Source: Planctomycetota bacterium (GTDB lineage: Bacteria; Planctomycetota; Planctomycetia; Pirellulales; Lacipirellulaceae). From it: 54,408 nucleotides of DNA. The translations under genes and the position numbers were made by a program. Each line of letters starts with the position of its first letter. Positions within the stretch are counted from its first letter, which is position 1. The stretch is from assembly GCA_029781135.1 (NCBI GenBank), contig JAKOXH010000031.1, positions 144,697 to 199,104 on the forward strand. Direction: 5' to 3'. This document shows positions 43,545-52,232 of this stretch, in pieces. The notes below the pieces were generated by a model. That model worked only from the letters and a program-made list of their open reading frames with translations. It searched no databases and had not been told where the DNA came from.

Positions 43545-44309
43545 ATGAATTCAACGATACAACCGCAGCGCCGCGTGGCAATGACGCTGCTCGCGCATCC
43601 GGACGATGCTGAAATGCTTTGTGCTGGGACGCTGATTCGCTTGGCGGAAGCTGGGTGGGCGATTCACATTGCCACCGTGGCGGCGGGCGATTGCGGATCG
43701 GCGACGTTGGGACAGAAGGAGATTGCCGCGATTCGCTATAAGGAAGGCGTGGCGGCGGCGGGCAAGATCGACGCCAAGTATCATTGTCTCAACGAGCCGG
43801 ATGTGCATGTGGCGTTTGATAAGGCGACCATCGCCAAAGTCATTGAACTCATGCGGCAGGTCGCGCCGACGCTGTTGTTTACGCATCCTAGGCACGATTA
43901 CATGCTCGACCATGAGCAGGCTCATTTGTTGGCACGGGCAGGCGCTTTTAGCTATCCGATTCCCAACGCCACGAAACGGCCGCTCGTCGATGGCTCGGCA
44001 ATCCCGTGGCTCTACTACTGCGACCCGGTGGGCGGGCGGGATCCGTACACCGACGAGCTGGTGAAGCCGACCACTTGCATCGATGTTTCGGGGCAGATCG
44101 AGCGGAAGATCGAGATGCTGGCTTGCCATGCGTCGCAGCGGGAATGGTTGCGGTCGCATCATGGCATGGATGAGTATATCGAAGCGATGAAACGATTTGG
44201 CAATGAACGGGGCCAGCAGATTGGTGTATCTTATGGCGAGGCGTTCGTCCAACATCGCGGGCACCCGTTTCCGGTGAATGATTTGTTGGCAGAGTTGTTC
44301 TGCAAATAG
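43545..44309 (+). CDS. PIG-L (LmbE-type) deacetylase
   Basis: 254 residues from ATG 43545. AHPDDAEMLCAGTL at about residues 17-30 is the AHPDD zinc motif of LmbE-like deacetylases, and HPRHDYMLDHEQAH gives the second zinc-binding His. The family removes N-acetyl groups from GlcNAc-containing molecules. The glucosamine-6-phosphate-isomerase-like gene 260 bp downstream fits an amino-sugar route. No signal peptide. Confidence 0.92.
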   Translation: MNSTIQPQRRVAMTLLAHPDDAEMLCAGTLIRLAEAGWAIHIATVAAGDCGSATLGQKEIAAIRYKEGVAAAGKIDAKYHCLNEPDVHVAFDKATIAKVIELMRQVAPTLLFTHPRHDYMLDHEQAHLLARAGAFSYPIPNATKRPLVDGSAIPWLYYCDPVGGRDPYTDELVKPTTCIDVSGQIERKIEMLACHASQREWLRSHHGMDEYIEAMKRFGNERGQQIGVSYGEAFVQHRGHPFPVNDLLAELFCK

Positions 44310-44340
44310 GAAGCTGGCAGGCTATTCAAAATAGATAATT

Positions 44341-44492
44341 AACCACAGAGACACGGAGAGCACGGAGGAAGAGATTTCAGACTGATGATCTGTGATTTAT
44401 GATTTGGAAGACTACCAATGACCGATTTCCAAGATCCAATCGTCAATCATCAAATCATCAATCACAAATCTGTTCTCTGGGAACTCTGTGGC
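44341..44492. repeat. Imperfect inverted element, CCACAGAG ends
   Basis: AACCACAGAGACACGGAGAG at the left and TTCTCTGGGAACTCTGTGGC at the right are partly complementary; inside, TGATCTGTGATTTATGATTT pairs poorly with CAAATCATCAATCACAAATC. A common intergenic repeat type in planctomycetes as far as recognised. Confidence 0.55.
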
Positions 44493-44569
44493 GCAGTAGA
44501 CGTGGGCTGGGGTAAGACGAACTAAAGATATTTCAGTAGGAAGAACCTACGAACACAGAGATTACGCAA

Positions 44570-45496
44570 ATGGCCAGACCCATTAGTAAAGTTGCACCCG
44601 ATTGGTGGGATTACACGACGCTCGATACCGAGCTATTGGCCGATGCGGCCCGGTTGACGGCGGATGATTTGCTGCACCTCGCGCGGGATGGTTTCGAGGT
44701 CACGATTTACGACACGCTGGAGGAGTTCTTTTGTGCCGAGGCGCTCGAATATATCCGAGTGTGGCAGCAGGCGACGCCGGATAACCCGGTGGGGATTTGT
44801 GGGCCGATCGGGCCGACCGAGCAGTTACCACTGGTGGCGAGAATCGTCAACGCGCTCGATGTGAAACTTCACAACGCACATTTTTGGGGGATGGATGAAT
44901 GGATCGAGAACGGCAAGCCCGTGCCGACAGACCACCCGCTTTCATTCGCGAAGGCGGACATGGAGTTGTGCTTCAACCGTATTCGGCCAGAGTTGCGGAT
45001 GCCGGAGGCGAATATTCATTTTCCGACAGATCTGGAAGCGTATTCCAGGACGTACGACCAGGTGCGATGCTTGGTGATGCAGGGCGGGCAAGGGGAAGTG
45101 AAGCACTGGGCGTTCAACGACCCGCCGCGACGAACGGGCGAATGGAAGAACAATCCGCCGCCGCCGGGCAAGTATTTGCAGCTCAAGACGCGGATAACCG
45201 ATTTGCATCCGATGACCGTGATTCAGAATGCACGCACTTCGGGTGGCGGCTACGTGCCGCAGGTGCCGACGCGCGCGGCGACGGTGGGGCCATTCGAAAC
45301 GTGGAAGGCGGATACGGTGTCGATCTGGCATCCGGGGCATCACGACAATCCGTTTGGCATTCGGCTGACGGCCCTCATGATCAGCAAGCGGATACCGGAT
45401 ACGAGCGTGCCGATGTCGCTGCTGGCGGATCACCCGCATGTGAAGTTCAGTTATTACCGTGGGGGTATTGGGACGGTCGAAGCGGAGATGCATTAG
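44570..45496 (+). CDS. Glucosamine-6-phosphate deaminase/isomerase-like protein (NagB superfamily)
   Basis: 308 residues from ATG 44570. The segment [21 protein letters not shown] is a GxGxTxxxxY-like sugar-phosphate loop, and [10 protein letters not shown] corresponds to the NagB DEW motif region. The true NagB catalytic Asp/His triad is not clear, so isomerase activity is a family inference. Planctomycetes commonly encode this protein beside PIG-L or ThuA genes. Cytoplasmic. Confidence 0.82.
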   Translation: MARPISKVAPDWWDYTTLDTELLADAARLTADDLLHLARDGFEVTIYDTLEEFFCAEALEYIRVWQQATPDNPVGICGPIGPTEQLPLVARIVNALDVKLHNAHFWGMDEWIENGKPVPTDHPLSFAKADMELCFNRIRPELRMPEANIHFPTDLEAYSRTYDQVRCLVMQGGQGEVKHWAFNDPPRRTGEWKNNPPPPGKYLQLKTRITDLHPMTVIQNARTSGGGYVPQVPTRAATVGPFETWKADTVSIWHPGHHDNPFGIRLTALMISKRIPDTSVPMSLLADHPHVKFSYYRGGIGTVEAEMH

Positions 45497-45498
45497 AG

Positions 45499-45543
45499 GG
45501 GTCGGGAGTCAGGGGTCGGGGGTCAGGGTTTAGGGGTCAGGGC
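45499..45543 (+). repeat. GGGTCAGGG simple repeat
   Basis: Imperfect tandem of GGGTCGG/GTCAGGG between the NagB-like stop and the DUF1080 ATG. Confidence 0.7.
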
Positions 45544-45544
45544 A

Positions 45545-46429
45545 ATGAATATGCGAGTTGTTTTCTTCGTGCTGCTTGTATTCGCCGTGCTCCCAACGCA
45601 TTGCGCTGGAGCCGATAGCAAGGCCGCTGAGGTTGCGAAATCGGTGGACGATGATGCGATTTCACCGCGGGAGGGTGTCATTCGGTTATTCGACGGCAAA
45701 ACGCTGGGCGACTGCTATACGTGGTTGAAAGACACGCATTACCAAGATCCGCGGAAGGTTTTTAGTGTGGTGGATGGGATGATCCACGTCAGCGGCGATG
45801 GTTACGGCGGCCTGGTTACAAACAAGCGTTATCGCGATTACCACCTTGTGCTGGAATTCAAATTTGGCGAGCGCACCTGGCCGAATCGCGAAAAGGCCGC
45901 GCGGGATTCGGGGTTGCTCGTACACAGCAATGGCAAGGACGGCGGTTACGGCGGCATGTGGATGCCGTCGATCGAAGTGCAAATCATCGAGGGCGGCACG
46001 GGCGACTTTCTGGCCGTGAGCGGCCCCGACGTGGATGGCAAGCCAGTTCCGATGACGCTCACATGCAATACGGGCCGCGATCGCGACGGCGAGGTCATTT
46101 GGAAGGCCGATGGTCCGCGGGAGGTTTTCAAAGCGGGCAATTACAAGCGAATCAATTGGTACGGCCGCGATCCGGATTGGAAAGATGAGATTGGCTTTCG
46201 CGGTGCGCAAGATGTCGAAAGCCCGCACGGCAAGTGGACGCGAATCGATGTGTTTTGCGATGGGGGGCACATCGAAACGTTTGTGAATGGAACGAAAGTG
46301 AATGAGGCGTTCGACGTGACGCCGCGTGCCGGTCGACTTCAACTGCAAACGGAACTGGCTGAGATTGATTTTCGTCGTTGGGAATTGTGGCCGTTGGGAA
46401 AAGGGCCGAAGCCGGAGCCGGCGAAGTAG
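45545..46429 (+). CDS. Secreted DUF1080 protein (3-keto-disaccharide hydrolase domain), second copy
   Basis: 294 residues from ATG 45545. Signal peptide (VVFFVLLVFAVLPTHCAGA) then one concanavalin-like domain: GVIRLFDGKTLGDCYTWLKD, YHLVLEFKFGERTWPNREKA, SGLLVHSNGKDGGYGGMWMP (SGLL as the conserved SGI position), IEVQIIEGGTGDF and LQTELAEIDFRRWELWPL. It differs from the first copy by the longer charged loops. Likely periplasmic; the neighbours support a carbohydrate role. Confidence 0.9.
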   Translation: MNMRVVFFVLLVFAVLPTHCAGADSKAAEVAKSVDDDAISPREGVIRLFDGKTLGDCYTWLKDTHYQDPRKVFSVVDGMIHVSGDGYGGLVTNKRYRDYHLVLEFKFGERTWPNREKAARDSGLLVHSNGKDGGYGGMWMPSIEVQIIEGGTGDFLAVSGPDVDGKPVPMTLTCNTGRDRDGEVIWKADGPREVFKAGNYKRINWYGRDPDWKDEIGFRGAQDVESPHGKWTRIDVFCDGGHIETFVNGTKVNEAFDVTPRAGRLQLQTELAEIDFRRWELWPLGKGPKPEPAK

Positions 46430-46477
46430 CGAGAAACGTAGCCGGCGTTAGCTCGCGACACAACGATTTCCAGGGCC

Positions 46478-46690
46478 CCCTCCCACCGGCCCTCTCCCGG
46501 AGAGGCTGTGATTTTATCTTGAGAGGGTGGCATGCCCTCGCTCGCGACAACATGCTCACGCGAATCGGTCTCGTGTTGCCGCGAGTGTGGGCATGCAGCG
46601 ATTCGCGAGAGCATGCCACCCCAGATACTGCTTGCTTGTGTTCAAAAAAATCACAGCCTCGGAGGGAGAGGGAGTGCGATTGGCGTCGCT
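46478..46690 (-). repeat. Family C repeat, copy 3, inside a CCCTCTCCC hairpin
   Basis: GGCCCTCTCCCGGAGAGGCT and AGCCTCGGAGGGAGAGGG form outer arms; the centre (46526-46625) is family C in reverse orientation, and AGATACTGCTTGCT through a run of A is shared with 15509-15537 in reverse complement. Confidence 0.75.
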
Positions 46691-46795
46691 CCGTGGAACT
46701 CCACGCTGCGCTGAATTGCGGCGGCAAGCGGCGGGTGCCCTGGTGATGGTGCCCTGTTTATATTGGATAGCCGGGACTAACACGGGGTTTTCACC

Positions 46796-48199
46796 ATGAA
46801 ATTATTGCGCCTTGTTGTGCTGTTGACAATGATCGCCGGTTGCATTCTGCCGGTGCGGGCTGCTGAGCCGCTGCGGGCCGGCGTGGCGTTGGTCGAAATC
46901 ACGCCGCCGGTGCCATTTCGGATGAGCGGCTATTTTTTTGAGCGGCTGAGCACCGGGACGAAAGATCCACTGTTTGCCCGAGCGGTCGTGTTTCAGCAGG
47001 GAAAGGAAACGGCGGCGCTCGTGTTTTGCGATTTGCTCGGTGTGCCGCGCGAGGTTTCGGCGGCGGCTCGGGAGAAGATCGGCAAGACGACTGGCATTCC
47101 GGTCGCCAATATCACGATCACGGGAACGCATACGCACACGGGGCCGTTGTATTTCACGGTGTTGAGCGATTACTTCCATGACCGCGCAGTGGCCAAGAAT
47201 GGAACCGACCCGTACGATAGCGCGCCGTATCGTGCGACGTTAATCGAGAAGTTGGTGGAAGTTGTCTCGCAGGCGAAGGCAGCAGTTGCGCCGGTGAAAC
47301 TGACATCCGGCTATGCCGTCGAGGATCGAATTGCATTTAATCGGCGATTCGTGATGAAAGATGGATCGGTCGGTTGGAACCCGGGGGCGAAGAATCCGAA
47401 TATCGTACGGCCGGCGGGGCCGACGGACCCGCAAGTGGGAATCGTGCTGCTTTCATCGCTGGAAAAGGCCGAGCCGCAGGCGGCCATTGTTTCGTTTGCC
47501 ATGCACCTCGATACGACGGGCGGCACCCTTTATTCGGCCGACTACGTGAAGTCGCTTTCGGATCGGTTACAGCGTGAGTTCGGGCCGAATTTCAAGACGC
47601 TGTTTGGAACGGGAACGTGCGGCAATATCAATCACATCGATGTCACCCGGCAGGAACAGCGCAAGGCGGATGCGCTCGGTGAACTGCTCGGCGACACCGT
47701 GGCGAAGGCGATTCAAGGTGGTGCGTTATCTTCTGGTCGCGAACCAGCGCTAGCGGTGCGGAGTACGAAGGTCATGGCACCGCTGCAAAAATATCGGCCG
47801 GATGAAATTGCCAAAGCCAAGGCCAATATGGAACGCGTCGGCGCGCGCGATTTCCCCTTCTTGGAAACGGTCGAAACGTGCAAGATCGTCGATATCGAAC
47901 GGCTGAGGAAGTTTGGCGATGAAGTGCCATTAGAAGTCCAGGTATTTCGGCTGGATGGCGATACGGCCATCGTGATGCTGCCGGCAGAGGTCTTCGTCGA
48001 GTTGGGGTTGGCAATCAAGGCGGCGTCACCGTTCAAGACGACGCTGGTCGTCGAATTGGCGAACGACGACATTGCGTATATTCCAACGAAGCAAGCGTTT
48101 GCCGAAGGCAACTACGAGCCGACCAACTCACGTGTTGTGCGGGGCACCGGGGAGAAACTGGTGGAAGCGGCCACCACGTTGTTGAAGGAGTTGCATTGA
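46796..48199 (+). CDS. Secreted neutral/alkaline ceramidase-like protein
   Basis: 467 residues from ATG 46796. Signal peptide (LLRLVVLLTMIAGCILPVRA). GVALVEITPPVPFRMSGYF opens the neutral-ceramidase N-terminal domain, and NITITGTHTHTGP at about residues 104-116 is its metal-binding HTHTGP. FGTGTCGNINHID carries a further conserved region. In ceramidases this fold hydrolyses N-acyl sphingosine; planctomycete members are short single-domain forms with unproven substrates. It abuts the cytochrome gene (TGATG). Confidence 0.9.
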   Translation: MKLLRLVVLLTMIAGCILPVRAAEPLRAGVALVEITPPVPFRMSGYFFERLSTGTKDPLFARAVVFQQGKETAALVFCDLLGVPREVSAAAREKIGKTTGIPVANITITGTHTHTGPLYFTVLSDYFHDRAVAKNGTDPYDSAPYRATLIEKLVEVVSQAKAAVAPVKLTSGYAVEDRIAFNRRFVMKDGSVGWNPGAKNPNIVRPAGPTDPQVGIVLLSSLEKAEPQAAIVSFAMHLDTTGGTLYSADYVKSLSDRLQREFGPNFKTLFGTGTCGNINHIDVTRQEQRKADALGELLGDTVAKAIQGGALSSGREPALAVRSTKVMAPLQKYRPDEIAKAKANMERVGARDFPFLETVETCKIVDIERLRKFGDEVPLEVQVFRLDGDTAIVMLPAEVFVELGLAIKAASPFKTTLVVELANDDIAYIPTKQAFAEGNYEPTNSRVVRGTGEKLVEAATTLLKELH

Positions 48200-51100
48200 T
48201 GTGTGGGGCGTGCATTCGCATCGCGGCAGCGGCATTATTGGGTGCGGCGCGGCAGCTGAACTTCCGGCGATGCGTAGCATCGCGGCTAGTTGAGAGCCAT
48301 TGTGGATCATCGAAGGCGTTGTTCTTGATCGGTGTGGTGTTGGTCAGCGCAAGTGCGGATGTGCGGGCCGCTGCGCCACCGGTCGGCGCGCCGGCTATGT
48401 CGCCCCAGGAATCGCTGCAGCAGATCGTGGTCGATCCAGGTTTGCGGGTGGAACTGGTGGCCTGCGAGCCGAACGTCATCGATCCGGTCGCGATGCGATT
48501 TGATGAAGATGGCCGCTTGTGGGTCGTGGAAATGCGCGAATATCCGACGGGGCCCACGAAGGAATTTCCGGCCACGTCGCGAATTTCAGTACTGCAAGAT
48601 CGAGACGGCGATGGCTTCTATGAAACCGCGACGGTTTTCGCGGATGATCTCACGTTTGCAACCGGCGTGCAGCCTTGGAAGGGTGGCGTCTTCGTGACGA
48701 TGGCCGGCCAGGTGGCCTACATGAAAGATACCAACGGCGACGGCAAAGCGGATGTTAAGGAAACGTGGTACACAGGTTTTGCCCAGTCGAACGAGCAGTT
48801 GCGCGCCAATCACCCAACGTTTAGTCTGGATGGCTATATCTACGTCGCGAACGGCCTGCGTGGTGGGACGATTGTCGATGCCCGCCAGCCGGGAGCGCCT
48901 GCGGTATCGATCAGCGGCATGGATTTTCGCTTCAATCCGTTGACCGGCGATTTTGGGGCGGTTTCGGGCGTGGGCCAATTTGGTTTGACGATCGACGACT
49001 ACGGCAATCGGTTTGTGTGTACGAACCGCAACCCGGCAATTCACATCGTTCTTGAAGATCGCTTCCTCAAGAAGAATCCGCTGGTGGCGGTGCCAGCGGT
49101 CGCGACCGATGTGGCGAAGGCGGCAGCCGATTCGCGGGTGTTTCCGATCGGACGGTCATGGACGACTTCGAACTTGCATGCGGGGCAGTTCACGGCCGCG
49201 TGCGGAATTTGTGTGTATCGTGGCGATGCGTTGCCGCCGGATTATTACGGCAATGTGTTCACGTGCGAGCCGACAGGGCATCTGGTGCATCGCGAAATTA
49301 TGAAGCCGATGGGGGCGACGTTTACATCTACAGCGGCGCGCGAGGGCGCGGAGTTTTTCGCGTCGCGCGATGAGTGGTGCTGCCCGGTGAACTTGGAGGT
49401 TGGTCCCGACGGCGGCATGTACGTGGTCGATATGTATCGCCAGATCATCGAGCATCCCGAGTGGATGCCAGAGGAACTTCGCAATCGGCCAAATCTGCGA
49501 GCGGGTAACGATCGTGGGCGAATTTACCGCGTCGTACCCAGGGGATTTCGCCGGCCGGCAGCACCGGCGCTTGCGACGGCCACGAGTACTACGCTCGTCG
49601 AGAAGCTGGAGAGCAGGAGTGCTTGGTGGCGGGAGACGGCGGCACGACTCTTGTTAGAACGGCAGGATAAATCAGTAGCAGCTGGCTTGCGCGAGTTAGC
49701 GATGAAGGGCAAATCGGTGGCCGCACGCATTGCGGCGATGCGTGTGCTAGCCGACTTTGACCTTGCCGATGACGAGTTCTTAGCCAAGCAATTGCAGGAT
49801 GCGAATCCGCGGATTGTCGAGCAGGCGATTTACTTGGCGGAGCCGCGATTGGCGAATGCCGAGCAATTGAAGGCGCGCGTTGCAAAGTTAGCCAATCATG
49901 ATGATACCCGAGTGAGATTGGCGGCGCTGCTTGCCGCCGCCGCTTTGCCGGCGGTTCCCCAGCACGCGAGTGACACGTGGGAGCAGGACGCGATGTTGAT
50001 CGCGACGGGCGCGCGCGGGGGCGCGGTGTTGGATACGATGTTGGCCGATGCCGCCGCGTTGAAAACGCAGGTGGCGGATTCATCGGCGTTTGTTCGGCGC
50101 TTGGCGCAGCTAGCGGCGGCTTCCAAAGAGGGGGAACAGCGGGCGATGGCCATTGAGGCCTTGCTCCACAGTCCGCAGTTTGGCATGTCGGGGCTCACCG
50201 GCTTCTTGGAAGAAGTGACACGACAAGGCACATCGCTAGCGCAGTTGAAAGAGGGACTCGATGCTGGAACACGGCAGCGAATCGATGAGTTCATGGCCAA
50301 CGCCAAGACCACTGCGTTCGCGACCGATCGCGCCGAAGGAGCGCGATGCGGAGCGATTGACTTGTTGGCAAATTCGACCGATACCGTGGAAGCACTGCTT
50401 CCCCTTGCGGCGAACGATGGGAACCAGAACGTTCAATTGCATGCGATTGCCGCCTTGGAACGAAGTAACCATCTTGAACCATGGAAGCAACTCTTGGCCA
50501 ACTCGGCAAAGAGCACGCCGGCGGTGCAGCGAGCACTCGTCGACAGTGTGTTTGCCAGTGTGGAACGCACGTCGCTCATGCTCGACATGATTGAACATGG
50601 AGAGTTAAAGCCCACCGTGATCGATCTCATCCATGCGAAAATGTTACTGGGCCACAAGAACGCGAACATCCGCCAGCGGGCGGAGAAATTGTTGGCTGCG
50701 GCGATCCCGGCGGACCGCGAAAAGGCCTTAGCGACGTACCGTCCGGCGCTTGAATTGAAGGCGGATGCCCGACACGGCAAGGCCGTATTCGAAAAACGGT
50801 GTTCGATCTGCCATAAGATCGGAGATACCGGCGTGCAAGTTGCGCCGGATATTTCCGATTCACGGGAGAAAACGCCGATTCAAATTCTGACCGATGTCTT
50901 GCAGCCAAATCGAGCCGTCGATTCGAATTACTTCAGCTTTACGGCGACGACGACGGACGGACGAGTTCACACGGGGATCCTGGCCGCGGAATCATCGACG
51001 TCGATCACGCTCAAACAACAAGAGGGGAAGTCGGACACTCTACGGCGGAGTGAAATCGAAGAACTGCGGTGCGACGGCGTCTCGCTCATGCCGGAGGGTT

Positions 51101-51204
51101 TAGAGAAGGACATTCCGCCGCAGGACATGGCCGATTTGATTTCGTTTATCAAGAACTGGCGGTATCTGGACAATCCGTCGCAGGCGCCGGCAGCGGGGCG
51201 GTAA
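48199..51204 (+). CDS. PVC-type CxxCH cytochrome fused to dehydrogenase-like beta-propeller and HEAT region
   Basis: 1001 residues from ATG 48199, overlapping the ceramidase stop. Residues about 70-440 match the N-terminal membrane-bound-dehydrogenase (GSDH-like propeller) domain: LRVELVACEPNVIDPVAMRF, then LWVVEMREYPTGP. About 450-840 is helical HEAT-like repeats. The C-terminal haem domain has CSICH at Cys868 to His872 (FEKRCSICHKIGDTG). Planctomycetes make many of these secreted proteins, thought to oxidise sugars or alcohols and pass electrons on. The first 50 residues are odd: they cover a palindromic repeat, so the true start may be a later codon with signal GVVLVSASADVRAAA. Confidence 0.88.
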   Translation: MCGACIRIAAAALLGAARQLNFRRCVASRLVESHCGSSKALFLIGVVLVSASADVRAAAPPVGAPAMSPQESLQQIVVDPGLRVELVACEPNVIDPVAMRFDEDGRLWVVEMREYPTGPTKEFPATSRISVLQDRDGDGFYETATVFADDLTFATGVQPWKGGVFVTMAGQVAYMKDTNGDGKADVKETWYTGFAQSNEQLRANHPTFSLDGYIYVANGLRGGTIVDARQPGAPAVSISGMDFRFNPLTGDFGAVSGVGQFGLTIDDYGNRFVCTNRNPAIHIVLEDRFLKKNPLVAVPAVATDVAKAAADSRVFPIGRSWTTSNLHAGQFTAACGICVYRGDALPPDYYGNVFTCEPTGHLVHREIMKPMGATFTSTAAREGAEFFASRDEWCCPVNLEVGPDGGMYVVDMYRQIIEHPEWMPEELRNRPNLRAGNDRGRIYRVVPRGFRRPAAPALATATSTTLVEKLESRSAWWRETAARLLLERQDKSVAAGLRELAMKGKSVAARIAAMRVLADFDLADDEFLAKQLQDANPRIVEQAIYLAEPRLANAEQLKARVAKLANHDDTRVRLAALLAAAALPAVPQHASDTWEQDAMLIATGARGGAVLDTMLADAAALKTQVADSSAFVRRLAQLAAASKEGEQRAMAIEALLHSPQFGMSGLTGFLEEVTRQGTSLAQLKEGLDAGTRQRIDEFMANAKTTAFATDRAEGARCGAIDLLANSTDTVEALLPLAANDGNQNVQLHAIAALERSNHLEPWKQLLANSAKSTPAVQRALVDSVFASVERTSLMLDMIEHGELKPTVIDLIHAKMLLGHKNANIRQRAEKLLAAAIPADREKALATYRPALELKADARHGKAVFEKRCSICHKIGDTGVQVAPDISDSREKTPIQILTDVLQPNRAVDSNYFSFTATTTDGRVHTGILAAESSTSITLKQQEGKSDTLRRSEIEELRCDGVSLMPEGLEKDIPPQDMADLISFIKNWRYLDNPSQAPAAGR

Positions 51205-51509
51205 TGGTGGTTCGTCTTTTGGCCGAGCCGCGCGAGAGTTTGCCCGGTTATTGTCGCTAATCGCCGTCATTCCGCGAGCCGAGCGGGTGAAGCAGCAGTC
51301 CCGATTCGGCGCGGCGGGACCGAAAATCTCGGCAATTTCTGTAGCAACCGTGTGCTAAATCGCGGCGTATAATTGATGTGATCATCCACGGATGGTGGCT
51401 GGGCGGTTTCCATGGGGAAAAGGGGTTCGTGGATGGGGGTGGAAACGCCATATTGCATTCGATTTCGACATCGCGATAGAGAATCTCCCAAGTAGTTGAG
51501 GCGAGACAG
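51205..51509. other. Intergenic, 305 bp
   Basis: A TATAAT at 51368-51373 lies about 140 bp before the next ATG without a -35 match. No gene or repeat family seen. Confidence 0.35.
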
Positions 51510-52169
51510 ATGCGGGTCACTTTAATTATTGCCGTTCTGTTAGTCGGCGGCATCGCGGAACACGTGTGCGGACAAGGCATCGCCAGTCGCTACGCTGCGA
51601 TGCTGCCGCCAGACGTGAACCAGGGATACGGGATTCGCGGTGCGGGCGGAGTACGAGCAAACAGCATTGCGGGTTCGGGCGGTTTGCGTGGTTCGAGTAT
51701 TTTTGGCTCCGGTGGCATGGGCGGCTTTTATAGCGGCAGTCGTTTTGCCGGTATTACCGGACAAGCACCTTATGGAGGCGGAACACCGACCATGCCTGCG
51801 GCAGCCAGCCGCGCACCAAGTTCGTTGGGCGCGTCGGCATCCGCGTCGAAGCCGTTTTCGTCTTATAGTTCTCCGCCGACCGTCAGCCCGTACATGAATT
51901 TGTTTCGCGTCGATTTGAATGGCAACAACAACTTCAATTATTCGACGCTGGTACGGCCCCAGTTGCAGCAACAGCAAATGAACGAGCAACTGCAGCGGCA
52001 AAACCTGCAGAATTCGCGCCGCATCCAATCGATTGCGGCTCAAGCCGACTATAATCCCCAAGGCGCGAAGGACATGTATCCAACTGGCCACGAGACGGCG
52101 TTCAGTTACACGGGGCATTACTACCCGGCGACGCGGCCCCATGCCAAGCGACGCATTGCCCAGCAATAG
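51510..52169 (+). CDS. Secreted Gly/Ser-rich protein, unknown function
   Basis: 219 residues from ATG 51510. A signal peptide (LIIAVLLVGGIAEHVCGQ) leads to a Gly/Ser-rich region with short repeats of GSGG (AGSGGLRGSSIFGSGGMGGF), then a hydrophilic C-terminus with Gln-rich QLQQQQMNEQLQRQ. Such sequence is typical of disordered or surface proteins. No domain. It is expressed upstream of the FG-GAP gene, with 63 bp between them. Confidence 0.7.
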   Translation: MRVTLIIAVLLVGGIAEHVCGQGIASRYAAMLPPDVNQGYGIRGAGGVRANSIAGSGGLRGSSIFGSGGMGGFYSGSRFAGITGQAPYGGGTPTMPAAASRAPSSLGASASASKPFSSYSSPPTVSPYMNLFRVDLNGNNNFNYSTLVRPQLQQQQMNEQLQRQNLQNSRRIQSIAAQADYNPQGAKDMYPTGHETAFSYTGHYYPATRPHAKRRIAQQ

Positions 52170-52232
52170 CGGGAGTTTGGTGAGGTGCTGCCGCCTCTCC
52201 CACACGCGGGTCGCGTCGTGTAGCCTGTAGGT

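Noticed and set aside
12202..46690. Possible CRISPR array from recurring repeats
   Set aside because: The repeats are dispersed, palindromic and lack regular spacing or spacers; no cas genes.
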